A stretch of DNA of 64,000 nt, taken from contig NC_063158.1 of assembly GCF_020921035.1 (NCBI RefSeq), forward strand, positions 21,810,178 through 21,874,177, in the 5' to 3' direction. This stretch comes from Rhodamnia argentea. Its lineage: Eukaryota; Streptophyta; Magnoliopsida; Myrtales; Myrtaceae. Position 1 is the first letter of the stretch; each line of letters starts with the position of its first letter. Made by a program: the position numbers and the translations under genes. Of this stretch, positions 45,422 through 57,594 are shown one piece after another. The notes beneath the pieces are model-generated. The model had not been told where the DNA came from. It saw nothing but the letters and a program-made list of their open reading frames with translations, and did no database searches.

Positions 45422-48400
45422 TTACTGAGGATTAGGAGGACGGCTGTTTGCGGCAGAGACGCGCGACCCCCACTCTAGCAGCTCTTTGCTCGTGTCGTCC
45501 TTGTGCACGATCACCTCGATGAAGCACAAGCAATCCTTATGCGGCCCACTCGCTGTCGCGATCGCATCTATAAGCTCTTCCTCTGTGCGAACCTGCTTTT
45601 TCACAACACGAGTCAATAAAAAGTTCTGCTCTTCGAAGCAATTGCAGGCCCAGCATTCCATCAAGATGCCTTTCATATCGAAAATAAGCATAGGGAAAAA
45701 AAAATGGAAGGAAACTACAAAAGGGAACAATTAATCGGATCGCCAGATCCTTCTCATCGTCCTTAGAATTAGAATGAAAACATTGTGGGCTGAAGCTAAC
45801 CTTTGCGGTCCAGCATTTGCCTTCGCCATTGTGAATGGCGTCCACGAGACCAGTGTAGTTCCAGTTCTTAATCACGTTGTAAGGGCCGTCATGAATCTCC
45901 ACTTCGATGGTGTAACCCCCATTGTTGATCAGGAAGATTATAGTCTTCTGTCCGCATCGGATCATGGTTGATATATCCTGAGCTGTAACCTGAGTAAAGG
46001 GAAAAATAAATCGCTTAGGTCCCTCCAAAATATAAAATGCCTGACAGAAACTAGAAAAAGAGATCGTGTAATCTTCCAAATGGTTTGCGAAATTAAGATG
46101 ATCACTTCGTTTAACAAGAGAATATTCACCAATGGACAAAGAAATTCACTTTGTAAGATGTCATTAGTGAGCATCTTCATCAATTACTCAGGCTGAAGAT
46201 AGATTCATCTTCACATGAGAAAGCGCAATCTACACAATCTTAACAGGCATAAATCAGCCAAAAAACTTCCGCTACAATTTCGCTGTAAGACCACACCATG
46301 CTGTCATTCGGTTTGTATAGCTATTCAACAGTTCATTTTACTGTTGTTCAAGTATTTCAGGCATGACCCGGTTGATGTTTCTGCAAAATCTAAAACTTTT
46401 GTACGGTTCTACATGGATATTATAACTGACCTGGAAGCTTCCATCACCAATGCAAGCTATCACACGCTTATCAGTGGCAGCTTGAGCATATCCTAGAGTG
46501 GCACCCACTGACCAACCTATAGATCCGTATTGCATCTGGAATTCATACCTAAATGAGGTTCATATGAATATTTGAGTTAGATGAACCTTGACACAGCCAT
46601 CCACAAACAAAAAGGGGCCATTTGGAAGATTGGAAAGGAAAATGTTGATATTTCAGCTAGTAGTACCCGCAATTCTCAGGCAACCGGAGTTTCTGACAGT
46701 TAAACCAAGAGTCTCCAGTTTCAGCGATAACTGCAGTGTCCCCACTGAGCACATCCTGTTTGACAAGTCAGAAAGTGAATCGTCAGACTTGACACCTTTT
46801 GCATCTACAGAAGTGAATTTTTTGTGCTCAAGCCTAGAACATTAAGCTATGAAGACACATGAATAATCTATTAACTGAGGGTAGACAGATACAGGCTTAG
46901 TGAGTACTCTCCATTATTGACGAAGTGATAATATGAATCCGTCGAGACTATGCATGGCAAAGGCATGTCTGGGCATGGTATCAGCATGTCGATCTGTTTA
47001 CCAAATGTACTTAAAGCTGCTTAATTTACTGCTAGCGCCTACAGTTGATTATGCCTGTTCGCATGCAAGTAGCTTCTTCTTTCAAAAGTTTTTAAGTCCG
47101 ATCGATATACTTTCGTGCACCTTACCTGAATGTGCTTAAACAGAACATTGACTCTAAGAGGCTCGCTTTTCTCGCACTTGAGGGGCATGCCCGGAGGTAC
47201 GTATATCCTGCGGTAATTCTCCAAGGCAGTGCTGTTTCTCTTCAGCTTCTTGGCCAATGCGCGTAAAAAATCTGCCATGAAAACCCACCCAATGGAAGGG
47301 CCACTCCCGACAGTCACGCGATTGGGCTGCACTATGATTGCTTTCTCCTTCTTAATCAGCAAGGAATAGCCAACGGAGCTGTAATCGTTGAAGATGGGGC
47401 CAACGAAAATATAGGCATCGGCTGATTCTACAATCTCCCCGACAAAGCTTGTACTCACAGCACCCCAATATGTTCCAATGAAGTGGGGATGATGCTCCGG
47501 CACTAGCCCCTTGCCTGATGGCATAATGGCGATTGGATACCCGGCGGCATCTGCGAGCTCCATGAAGGCCCTTTGGGCCTTGGCCACCCTGAGCTTCGGC
47601 CCACCCACGATGACAGGCTTCACAGCTTTGTTGAGAAAATCAGCAGTTGCTTCGACTGCAGCTTCCAGACCCATTGGATTGCTTACCCTGCATCAACCAG
47701 GAGAGACTATATAAAACAAGAGCAAATGAGATGGAACAATGATTATTTGCATGAAATCTAGTTTCTAGTAATTGTGCAAGGAGAAAAGATATCTGGAAAA
47801 GTAAGTGAAAGCAACTCAAGTCATTGAACAGAAAACCAGCATCAACAGCTCAGGCTCTAAGACACATAAGGTTTGCAAAAGCTTACAACCAAAGACAGTA
47901 ACTATCACGTGAATTTGGATAATTAAATTTTACATGGCCTGACAAGTTCATCCAATGCAGAGTAATCAACTTGATAGTCAATTTCTGGCACATTATAAGC
48001 ACATTCTTTATATTGTGATTGAACGAGTGAAAACAGATATATTTAAAGTTTTGCTTGGTCAAGTACATTCAGGATTTGACCCAAAAAATAAAAAAGTGGT
48101 ATCATCCAGTTTGACTTCAAAAATTACAGATGCAAACAAGCTCCATTGCACAAACAGAAAGACCAACGAATACCAAATATGACCACAATTCAACTTTGCT
48201 ATTCCAGGGAAATTTGGTTCCTTAACACAATCAAGGAAAAAGTGATGATCTCAGTTCTCCTTAAAAATCTTTCTTCTTCTCTGTTTTCCCTCTTTTTGAG
48301 CACCAAAGAGTCGGTCCTCAAATGAACAGCTGAATGATTAAATTACTTCTTATAATGATACATGTTGTGTCCAATCCATAAGACATTGTCTGTGACTTCC

Positions 48401-49596
48401 AAGAGCTAGTTATATTGCTACTCTATTTAAAGAAAAACATAAAACAGAGAGACATTCTCCAGTGCTTTGCAATGAGCTCGTCGGGTTTCAATCGGTAATC
48501 ACCTCAACTATGGAAAATCAATAACTCATGAAGACAGAAAAAACTTACTTTGGTGCAAGAGAGAAAGGAACTGGATCCCTGGCAAAAGTAGGGTGACGAA
48601 TCCCAGACAAATTACAGCTTATACTAATATAAGCCGGCTTGCTTTCCTTCAAAGCCGTAGAGATCGCGGTATCAATCAGCTCGTGCGCATCATCCAAGTT
48701 ATTCACCACTGCCTGCCATATTATAGCACAATTTTTTCTCTTCACAGCCAATCAACCATCCAAATATCATATAATTCAACTCAGACCAATTCGACATCTA
48801 GATTCCTTACTCACACACAAAAACATGAAACAGACACGCCACCAATATTGGCCCGAAAATATAGGTATAGGTTTTATAACCCAAATCGACACAAGACTTA
48901 ACATGTTTGCAAGAAAGTTTTAGCCCTGTTCAGCCAAAGTTCCAATGTTTTCCAGTCGAACCGAACAGAGAACATGATCTGACCACCTAATTTAATGCTA
49001 GAACACGAACTAAGAAGTCTATCAAGCACTGGCTAAGCATAAATTGGAAGTTATAACATGATGATCAACCTTAAGCCATGAACCATTCACACATTTATCA
49101 ACCCCAATGATGAGGAAGCACTCATGAATCTTTAAGTTACCTGTGTGCAGGTGACTGACTGGAAACACCTGAGCTCTTGGGTAAAATCAGGCAGCCCAAT
49201 GGTGTGGTGCAAGATCCTGTTAGTCCCGTAGTCATTAGAATTAGGCCCTCCAACGATACAGATCACAGGCAAGTTCTCGCTGTAAGCCCCTGCAATGGCA
49301 TTGAGCACGCTGAGACCCCCAACCGTGAACGTCACCACGCACGCGCCCACGCCCCTCGCTCGCGCGTACCCGTCGGCCGCGTAGCCGGCGTTCAGCTCGT
49401 TGCAGCAGCCGATCAGGTTCAGCTCCGGCTCGGCTATCAGGTGGTCCAAGAGGGCCAAGTTGAAGTCGCCAGGGACCGAGAACACGTCCCTCACGCCGAT
49501 CTCCACGAGCCGCCGAGCCAGGTGGCCGCCCAGAGTGCCACTGCACGGAGCCGAGATGGGCTGTGCCGCCGAGCCGACGTGATTAGCAGTTTCCAT
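45422..49596 (-). CDS. PDC: Pyruvate decarboxylase (ThDP-dependent), intact
   Basis: Seven exons: 49596-49141, 48712-48549, 47687-47126, 46755-46667, 46548-46431, 45989-45801 and 45592-45422, 1749 bases, 582 aa, all GT-AG. The start METANHVG is the first ATG; an upstream in-frame TTG is ignored. The enzyme converts pyruvate to acetaldehyde and CO2 in the cytosol, feeding alcohol dehydrogenase during oxygen shortage. Visible key parts are Glu67 in [15 protein letters not shown] (activates ThDP), the His130-His131 pair in RILHHTIG, the ThDP/Mg motif from GDG (458-460) to NN (485-486), and Glu492 in [13 protein letters not shown]. The C-terminus [19 protein letters not shown] is typical of plant PDCs, as is the length. 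It is a single-copy locus in this window with no lesion. Plant PDC genes are usually hypoxia-induced; no specific element was identified here. Confidence 0.96.
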
Positions 49597-49706
49597 GAGT
49601 AGTACCAAGAATCACTAGCTGCGCTTAGCTTCAAGTGCAAAGACAGTTTTCAACAGTAAAGAAGCGATCTTTCTGATGGCATTGAAGGTTCTTGCCTTCT
49701 TGGTGA

Positions 49707-49713
49707 TCTTATA
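49707..49713 (-). promoter_or_regulatory. TATA-like box of the pyruvate decarboxylase gene
   Basis: TATAAGA on the minus strand about 111-117 bases before the ATG. Confidence 0.5.
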
Positions 49714-50687
49714 GGTGGATTGAGCAAATGGGTATGTGCAAAGATTCGATCTTGAAGAAACTATGGGCTAGTTAGTGAACATGGTAATGGAAAAGCGAGA
49801 GGAGGGAAGGCCAGGTAATTGGTTGAGGGTGATCAAAGTTGTGATTTGCTGGTGGGTTTTAGCTGGTCCTCGGTTTTGTTTATTGCAATGGGATGTCTCT
49901 CTTTTTGGTCCGAATGAGGTGGGAATCTTGGACTGTAATGGATTGAAAATTGGCCTCCCATGTTGAATTGAAGACGAGTCGAGGAAGAAACTGTAGAATA
50001 ATCGACGGTTTCGGCAGGTTTAGTTTAGGACCATGGACTGAGAAACCGAAACTGGTGAATGGTTTCTTTAATTACAACGTCTGGGTTTCCACAGCTTCTG
50101 GTTTTGTGGGTCAAGAAAACTTGAGCCTCGTGACAAATATCATTTAAAACTTTAAACCAAACATGTTGCCATAGATTTACTCAAATCTTATCCTGTCGTC
50201 GACACTCCATTTATTTTACTAAAAATAAATAATTTAAAAAATATTTTCTTAAAAATAATCGATTAAATCTCTTGGAGTCCAAATATTCGCGAAACAAACG
50301 GAAAGAGAACCCATGTTGGCATCATTATCTTATTTGTGTCCTTGTGCCGTCAGAACTCGTAAGTATTACATTTTTTTCTTGAAGAAGATTTTGTTTTCCG
50401 TCGTTGATTCTTTTGTCATTGGTTTCATAATTCTTGGGAAATATCGATTCAAAGATTGAATGTAACAGCCATAACGGACAACAATATTACAAGCCTTGTC
50501 GTGTCGGATTATCGTCCAAGTCGTGTAATCTTTGTAAGCCGTTGTGAAATTAGAAGTTGTGTTTGGGAAGAGATTGGGGCATAAACAGTTGACATATTTA
50601 ATACCCTAATTCATTAGAAATTTATTTAATGGAAGGAGTACTTAAATCATGGATAAGTTTCAGTTTGAGGAAAGATAATTGAGGGTG
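49714..50687. other. Promoter-side flank of PDC, no other gene
   Basis: AT-rich with short frames only. May hold upstream regulatory DNA of PDC. Confidence 0.4.
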
Positions 50688-51320
50688 CGTCTGGTTTTGG
50701 TTTTAAGGGAAAGTGTTTGGGAGAAAGTAAAGCCATCTAGGCAAAAGGGATTTTTCAAAACTCAAATAGTATTTGATAAAGTGTATTTTAAAAAAAAAAA
50801 ACCTTTGACTTAAATATCGTTTGCTAAAAACTACATTTTGTAAAATGTTTTTGCTAATTTTTTTTTTTAGAATGCTCTCCAACGGGGGAACTCAACCGCC
50901 AACCAACCTCGGCCAATGCCGCGCAGCCTAGGCGACAATCTCGTAGGTTCCAGCAACTTTGGGCAGCATCACTTGGGTCCTGCAACCCAGATGATTGCTG
51001 TCAAGTTTCTTGTGAAGCGACCCAGGGGACGTTTGCTTGGGTCCTGCAACCCAAACGACCGCCGCCTTGGTGTCGCGACCCCCCTTAGGAACCATCTCCT
51101 CTATGAAGACCGCAGGGAAGATGAACAGTGTCAATAAATAGTGAACAGCGCTAAGACTTGTATTCCGAGAATGTTACTTTTCAAAGAACTTCCGGACTTG
51201 CCTTGGGCTAAAGGCCTTTGAAAATGCAATTCGCTAAAATTTTCCGAAAAAATTGCCATTCCCAAAGGATTTTGAGGCTCCAAAGCCCTTTGCAAATGCT
51301 AAACAAAACGCACCCGTAAG
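50688..51320. mobile_element. Foldback element, family C
   Basis: The ends are inverse: 'gggtgcgtctggttttg' at 50688 and 'ctaaacaaaacgcaccc' at 51300-51317. Arms with 'aaagtgt', 'aaagg' and 'cttttgcaaa' text pair further in. The centre (50880-51110) is GC-rich and twice contains the self-complementary TTGGGTCCTGCAACCCA (50973-50989 and 51037-51053). No transposase. The terminal pattern fits a TIR-type MITE. Confidence 0.6.
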
Positions 51321-51785
51321 CAAAATATATTTAAGAATCTTGGGAAATAACAATAAAGAATGTTGACAAGTTTACAAAATCGGAATATAGAACACCATAT
51401 ATGCAAGAAAAGACGAACCTTTCAATTTGAGATAGATTGTGAAATTAAATCTGTTGAAAAACAATCTCAGCGACGAAAATGGTGGGACTTTTCAGTTGCT
51501 TTCAAAAGGAATGTTGACTGATCATAAAAGATAACCGATCATTTACGTATAAGAATAGACCGAATTGCTTCAAAACCCCTAACAAGGATTGGATTAAGCA
51601 CTCTATCTTTATGTCTCTAAGCATAGTAAGTTCATAGGCTCTTTTCTACAAATTCTTAGAATCGACATTTTGTGATGGTCATATACTTCAATCACTAACC
51701 AAATTTTTTAATGTTTCAATAATAGATCCAAATGTCATGAGAACGTCAATGGTAAATAAAACCTCAAGATTCGACATGATTTTTT
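51321..51785. other. Intergenic, nothing recognised
   Basis: AT-rich, no gene. Confidence 0.4.
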
Positions 51786-51789
51786 TTTA

Positions 51790-52460
51790 GTAGAAAACAA
51801 CTAGACCTGTCAAATGGGTGGGTTGTATCCGGTCATAAATGTTCCGACTTAAATTGACACATTAACCCGTTTATGACCCATTTATGCACATTGCAAAGCT
51901 CTCCGATCACACTAGGCTATAGCAACAGGTGCTTCCATATGTAATCTAATCTATGACAAATTGTTTCTTATGATTTTTGAAAAAATTATATTGTTATAAT
52001 ACTTTCATGCAATATAAATGGACATTTCTTAGAATTTAAAAAATAGAATTTTTATTTATTTACTTATTTTCCTTTTTTTTATCCTACATCCGGCGAGGGT
52101 TGCCGACCGACCCATTTAACACCAATTAAGTTCTTAAGCAAACCATTTATGACCCACTTAAACCTGTTTTTAAAATAGATGTGGCAAAATGGGTTTAAAA
52201 CCCATGTTTTAACTCATATTTGATGATGCGGATCGTAAATGGATTGCCTTAATAATTGATGGCTCCATGGATCGGCTCAATTCAAGGGTCGGGTTATGGC
52301 CAATAGACCTGTCAAAACGGGTCTAAAATTCATTGATGAACCCATGTTTGTTTAAATGGATCATTAATGAGTCATCACTTGTTTTTCGGATTAGAAATAA
52401 CCGGTTTTACATATAATGGTGACAAGTTCACAATGGATGGGTCTAGTATGAACCCATTCA
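51790..52460. repeat. Repeat with 'gacctgtcaaa..ggg' and 'gacccatttat' motifs
   Basis: 'agacctgtcaaatgggtggg' at 51801 and 'agacctgtcaaaacgggtc' at 52306 are direct copies of the same edge. Between them 'acccatttatg', 'gacccactt' and the palindrome 'tgggtttaaaaccca' (52189-52203) recur. It has the look of clustered MITE fragments. Confidence 0.45.
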
Positions 52461-52525
52461 TAGCTTTTGTCAACATACAAGGCTCTATTGGCCCAATGTC
52501 AAGTATCCAAGTCGTCCACCACCTT

Positions 52526-52732
52526 AGAGAGTGATAGACTGATAGTAGATCTGATTGCAAAAGCCCAAAGGCACTTCCTTGTAATTAGCTTTTTAATCCG
52601 CCTCAAGCTTTACGAGACCTTTTGTGTTCTGAAGCCCAATTGCCTAGTACTCGCAAAGCTTGAGACAGATTAAAAAGCTAACTGCAAGGAAGTGCATATG
52701 GGCTTTTACAATCATATCTACTATCACTCTCT
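52526..52732. repeat. Single long inverted repeat (stem about 80 nt, loop 43 nt)
   Basis: Left arm 52526-52611 and right arm 52655-52732 are inverse complements with about nine mismatches and one 8-base insertion in the left arm. Long perfect stretches include GCACTTCCTTG, TTAGCTTTTTAATC and CTCAAGCTTT. I saw no second copy in the window, unlike the foldback families. It could form a precursor for small RNAs from either strand. Confidence 0.75.
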
Positions 52733-52745
52733 ATCGGCATGAATG

Positions 52746-53844
52746 AAGGGTCTTAAATTCTAACAAATACAGGCACAATAACTCCAACCCAACCCCCACA
52801 AAAAAAAAAAAAAAAAAAACTCAATTTTAGCGTCTATCTCAATTATATCTAAAAAATTTTCTATCTCATAAAAAAATTCCCAACTTTTATTTTTATCCCA
52901 ATTCTATCACCGTTAACCTTCCATCCATAATCAACAGCAAAACCGACATGAAAAATACCCCCCAACTTCTCTTCTATTGTCTACTTTCTCTGCACATTGC
53001 CGGGAGATACAGAGCCACTCAAGACGGTGCGTTTCGGATTATTCCCAGCACTCAATAGTCTAAAAAATGGTTAAATGTGAAGATCCGATTATTTGGATGA
53101 ACAATCTCAAATCTCATCATTCGTGAAACCTAATGTTTTCGACTTTAGAAGATTTATTGGTAAGTTTGGCGAAAGAATTTGAGCCACATAGGATTAACTA
53201 ATTGTGATTATGGACGGAAGACCGACAGCGGTAGAATTGGGATAAAAGTAAAAGTCGAGGGTTTTGTATAAGACAAAAAATATTTTTTAGATATAATTGG
53301 CACAGATACTAAAGTCGAGAATTTTTTTGGGTATTAGGCCCATTAATATAAATGTATATATCTTTTTCTCTCTCTATATATATACACACACACATACATT
53401 TGGCTATTACAAGGTTAGGTCAACACAATTGATCCAATAAAACATATGCTAGATTCAGACACACGAGAAACCATTTCCCTATGTGCACGTGCTGCAAAAA
53501 CATAGTGGTACCAGAGACAATCAGATTGTGAATGAGATTCAACTCTTGGGAAAACAGAATTCTCAATAAAAATTCAAAGACCTATAAAAATTAAAATGTT
53601 GAAAAGATTATTGAATAGTAAAATGGAAAAAACAGAAATTTAGGTTTATTAAGAGTGCTCAATGAAGTTGAACATTGCATAATTGGATGGATGAAAAATA
53701 CCTACAAGAAATTCGTCTAAAATTCCTTCTAGGTCATCATGACTATCCATTTTTTTTAAAAATCATGAGATAATTATTTGTGATAACAATACATATATAC
53801 TTATAGGATTGACCCTATATTACTAGAAAAAGAATGTACAATTA
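52746..53844. other. Intergenic, no gene
   Basis: An A-run at 52799-52819 and a TATATACACACACA stretch at about 53374-53396. No exon-like block. Confidence 0.4.
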
Positions 53845-54185
53845 TTCGGGAAAATTATATAATCAATCCTAAATCTATTGTATGGATGACATTTCTACCT
53901 TAAGCTTTTCAATTTTGCCAATTGAGTCTTATACATTGAATGGAATTCCAATGAAGTCTTTATGGCCGATTTTTACCGAAAATCTCTGATGATGCAGTGT
54001 GCCACATAGGATGACCAACGATAACTAAACTATCACCTTAGCGGATTACAACAAAAATTGAGCAGAAGGGCTTCATTGAAATTTTGCATAGAGGTTTAGG
54101 ATAAATTGGCCAAATTGTAAGGTTTAGGATTGAATTGATATTCGTACAATAAGTTTAGGACTGATTTGGTAAGGTTCCCACGATT
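53845..54185. mobile_element. Short foldback element, family A without core
   Basis: Arms 53850-54000 and 54020-54180 are inverse complements: 'aatcaatcctaaatctattgta' in part against 'tacaataagtttaggactgatt', and 'gtgccacataggatgacca' at the turn. No T/GC/A core, as in the copy at 28480. Confidence 0.6.
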
Positions 54186-55012
54186 ATTCACTAGCAAAAG
54201 TAGAATTCTTCAACCCCAAGCTCGTTGACATTTTCAAACTTCCAAATTAATGTTTCAGCACTTTCCCAAGATAGACCACAAAAATGTAAAAGAAGATTCC
54301 TTTTCAAAGAAGAATGACATGAAAAGAAAATGGTTAGCACAAACTTTTACTCCAAGAGAAAGAAATGTGTTCCAAGAACAATGGCATGCATAAATAGAGA
54401 AAAAGAAAGTACATATCAAATTTATTTAATTGGTTCATACCTAGGGTAAAACAAAGAAATATAAATAACATTGCATATCATTTTACATCTTATACCACGG
54501 TAGATGTAAAAGCTCAAAGGTCAATCCGTCGTCCTTTAGTTGTATTTAAACAAGGAGAAAACACTAAAACATCACCATAGAAAAAAGATTAAGAAAGATG
54601 AATCAATGTATAAAGATAGAAGGATAGGTATCAAAAAAGGAAGACATGATAGAGAAATTGGAAATGATTTTTTTATTGTTAAATACGATTGTAGAGGATG
54701 GAAATGGAAGGGCACTGTATGATTCAAAACAAACCCCAAAAGGCAAAATGACCCCGTAACTTCGGGAGAAGGGGTGGGGAGGTAGGGAACAGAAGCTAAG
54801 AGATTTACTTGCACTCATGAGAACGCACTCCGGTCTATCGAATAAGTGTATTGGCACTTAAGAATTTCATGGGGTTAAGCTCAAAGAATGTGATATTGAT
54901 GGATTATCAGAAAGCATGATAGCAAATACGTTAAGTTAGAATGGTCATGTATGTTTGTACCCTAAAGAAAATGAATAATAGTGGCAAGGAATAATAAGTG
55001 TGGTGATTATAT
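54186..55012. other. Intergenic, no gene
   Basis: A-rich plus strand. The opposite open frames at 54540-54857 mirror each other and are not supported as genes. Confidence 0.4.
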
Positions 55013-55195
55013 TTGGGGAAAGATTACCAAAAAAATTCTAAATCTATTGTAATTATTCCAATTTAATGTTTAACTTTTTTTGTCGATTTAGTTCTAAACC
55101 TTTTATAATTGTGTTAATTCGGTCCATCCCGACGTTGAGTTGATTGCTGGCTAGCGCCGGTTGTCCGGCGACATAATATTTTAATATCTTTTTGA
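55013..55195. repeat. Family A left-arm half copy
   Basis: 'ttggggaaagattaccaaaaaaattc' in part, 'ctattgtaattattcc', 'cctttataattgtg' and 'ttgtccggcgacataatattttaatat' match the left arm at 34232-34430 closely. The right arm is absent. Confidence 0.6.
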
Positions 55196-55499
55196 TTAGT
55201 CTCTGTCCTGCTGCAATGCATTCTAAGTGATTTCTAAGGTCCCGTTTTCCATTCTGGCCGTGGTCAAGACCGTCTATAGACGACTCTCGTAGCAGGCTAC
55301 AGTTGGATGAATCGGACTTTGATGGAGTTGACCATGTTGCAGTCAATGCCTTTGTGTATTCTGCGGATCAAACAACTCAGATGCGCACGGCGCAAAGAGA
55401 GAGAGAGAGAGAGAGACTCATCGTCTAACCTCTTCCTTTTTCATTTTGTAGGACAGTTTATGGAAAAGCCACGAATTTTTGCGCTTCAACTCATACATC

Positions 55500-56532
55500 T
55501 TCCTCTCCAACCGTTTGTTTCACAAAAAAAAAAAAAAATCCTTTCCGGAACACATTTTCCAGATTTTTCGGCGTTAGGTATGCGGAAAATAAGCTAGTCA
55601 AGGAAAATATTTTCCATCTATAGAAAAAATCCCTTCAAAAGTGAGAAAAATATTTTCCTCATTTTGAGAAGAGGAGAACATTTTCCTCATGTTTTCTTCG
55701 TCCTTCTTTCTCACTTATTTTCTTTATAATTATTTTTTCATTATTTAATTATTTTTGAAAATTCAAAATTTTATTTTTTTAATCTTTTTATTTTCTTCTT
55801 TATTTTTTTTTATTTTTTTATTTTTTTCCTTTTTCTTCCTCAATCCTTTGCCCGCCTCCTCCGCCGATGGAGAACCTTGGCGATGGCTACCACCCGGCCG
55901 GGTGAGCTCGAGGCTTGATGACATGAGCCTCAAGATCACCAGCCTCAAGGGAGGCCAAGCTCCTCAAATTTGGTTCGATTAGGCTCGGCCTCCCCTAATA
56001 CGGGTGAGGCGAGCCTCGACATTGCCGGCCACGAGGGAGGCCAAGCTCGTCGGATTTGGTTAGGTCTAGCTCGGCCTCCCCTGAGGTCGGCGAGGCGAGC
56101 CTCGGCATCACCGGCGTTGAGGGTGAACTCGCCTCGCCGAATCTAGCTCGGCCGGGCTCGGTCTCGAGTGTTCGACTCGCCAGATCCGGCAAAGCTCGAT
56201 CTCTTTCAAGGTCGACGAGGCTTAGCTTGAGTTAGCCAACCTTCGCCTAGATCGGGGCTAAGGCCGATGATTGGTCGGGAAGAAATTACGTAAGGAAAAA
56301 AAATTAAATAATTACAAATAAAATATTTTTATTAAAAAAATAATAATTAAAAATTGAATTAGTCAATATTTTTTTTGGGAAAATCAATTCCTTAACAAAC
56401 AAAGGAAATTGTTTTCCAATTTATTTTTGAGTATTGGCCAAACACCGAAAAATATCGTCATTTTCCTGAAAAATAACTTTCTACAAAACAATTTCCGAAA
56501 ACATCACATTTTTCGTGAAACAAACAGAGCCT
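55500..56532. mobile_element. Foldback element, family B, with GC-rich tandem core
   Basis: The left arm begins near 'ccgtttgtttcac' (55508) with 'atttttcggcgttagg' and 'ggaaaatattttcc'. The right arm ends 'cacatttttcgtgaaacaaac' (56526) with 'ccaaacaccgaaaaat' and 'ggaaattgttttcc'. The core is T-rich (55770-55830), GC-rich (55850-56270) and A-rich (56290-56360). Frames in it are low complexity. Confidence 0.65.
55924..56180. repeat. About 87-base GC-rich tandem repeat
   Basis: Units begin 'agcctc' at about 55924, 56010 and 56097. The first two share 'gagggaggccaagctc' or its 'caagggaggccaagctc' variant, then 'atttggtt' and 'gctcggcctcccct'. The third is diverged. Confidence 0.65.
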
Positions 56533-56639
56533 AAGCGCTATTCCACTTTCTTTTTAGGACATGGAGTACCATCATAGGCGGATTTGCTACAAGCCCATGA
56601 AACCAAAACATGAATGATGACCCCATACATGTACTCGAG

Positions 56640-57095
56640 ATTAGGGATGACACGTTGGATCGATCGAACCAGGAGCCAGGACCATACCGAACCTAACCCA
56701 TAGATTCGGTCCGGTTCCCGAGGATCTGCTTGAGTTCCCAATTCCATAAAATGGTATAGGTTGTGGTCAATCCAGTTCCTAGTTCTTAGGGGGAACCAAA
56801 CCGACAAAATTTTAAAAAAATTATTTTCTAAATAAACATAAATCTAAACCTAAGATGCTCAAGATACTTAGTATGACTTTTCGGGTTTAGTGACATCGCA
56901 ATATAATTAATGAGAGGTGGTTCAATGAATATATCGTTAACGAGAAAAATTCAATAACAAATCAGCAAAAAAAAAAAAAGCAATCGGTCTAATGATTGGA
57001 TCGCCGGGAATTGGACTGGACTGATCTATTCGTTTCAGTGTCCGGTTCTCGGCTTTAGGGCGAGATCGAACCTAACCGGGGCCGATCACCCTGCT
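56640..57095. repeat. GGTTC/GAACC-type foldback or MITE
   Basis: The ends 'agggatgac' (56644) and 'gatcaccct' (57083-57091) are roughly inverse. Inside, 'gatcgatcgaaccaggagcc', 'ggtccggttcc' and 'gtgtccggttctcgg' recur. Related text lies at 14856 and 33230. Confidence 0.4.
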
Positions 57096-57300
57096 CGAGA
57101 TCACATTTACAATGCTGAAGTAGGTCAAGATGGCAGTGACGTAATATGTTCTAATCCTCCGGGGCCAATGTTTGTTCTAGGGAAGGAGGAGATTTCTCTA
57201 CAGGAGGATAACGTAAACGCAGAGGGGAGTGGATAAAAATATTAATGGTGCAAGCCATTTGCCCATTCTCTCACCCTCTCCAACCCTTCAACATTCAAAC

Positions 57301-57321
57301 CCTCTCTCTCTCTCTCTCTAT
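57301..57321. repeat. (CT)n microsatellite in the 5' region of the esterase gene
   Basis: About ten CT units, some 275 bases before the ATG at 57595, plausibly in the promoter or 5' UTR. Confidence 0.8.
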
Positions 57322-57594
57322 CTGGGTCTCTCTCTACTGCTAGCAGTAAGTGCCAACCCTATGGCGTGCAATTAATAACGAGGGTGCGAGGCTTTCATTC
57401 ATTGATGCCGAGCTAAAAAGGGGTTCTCGTGCATCAGAATTGAATGCGAGGATCGCTCTGCAGGATCCGATCGGTATCGATTCTGCAGGTTTCCCCCAGC
57501 TTTGCTGCCTCGCGAAGTAAACTGCAGTAACTCCTCGTTCGGACGGCCGACGCAGCCCAGTTCCGGCGGAGAGGAGGGAAGGAGGAAGGCAAAG

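Noticed and set aside
49177..49602. 141-codon frame antisense to PDC exon 1
   Set aside because: Shadow of the GC-rich first exon of pyruvate decarboxylase.
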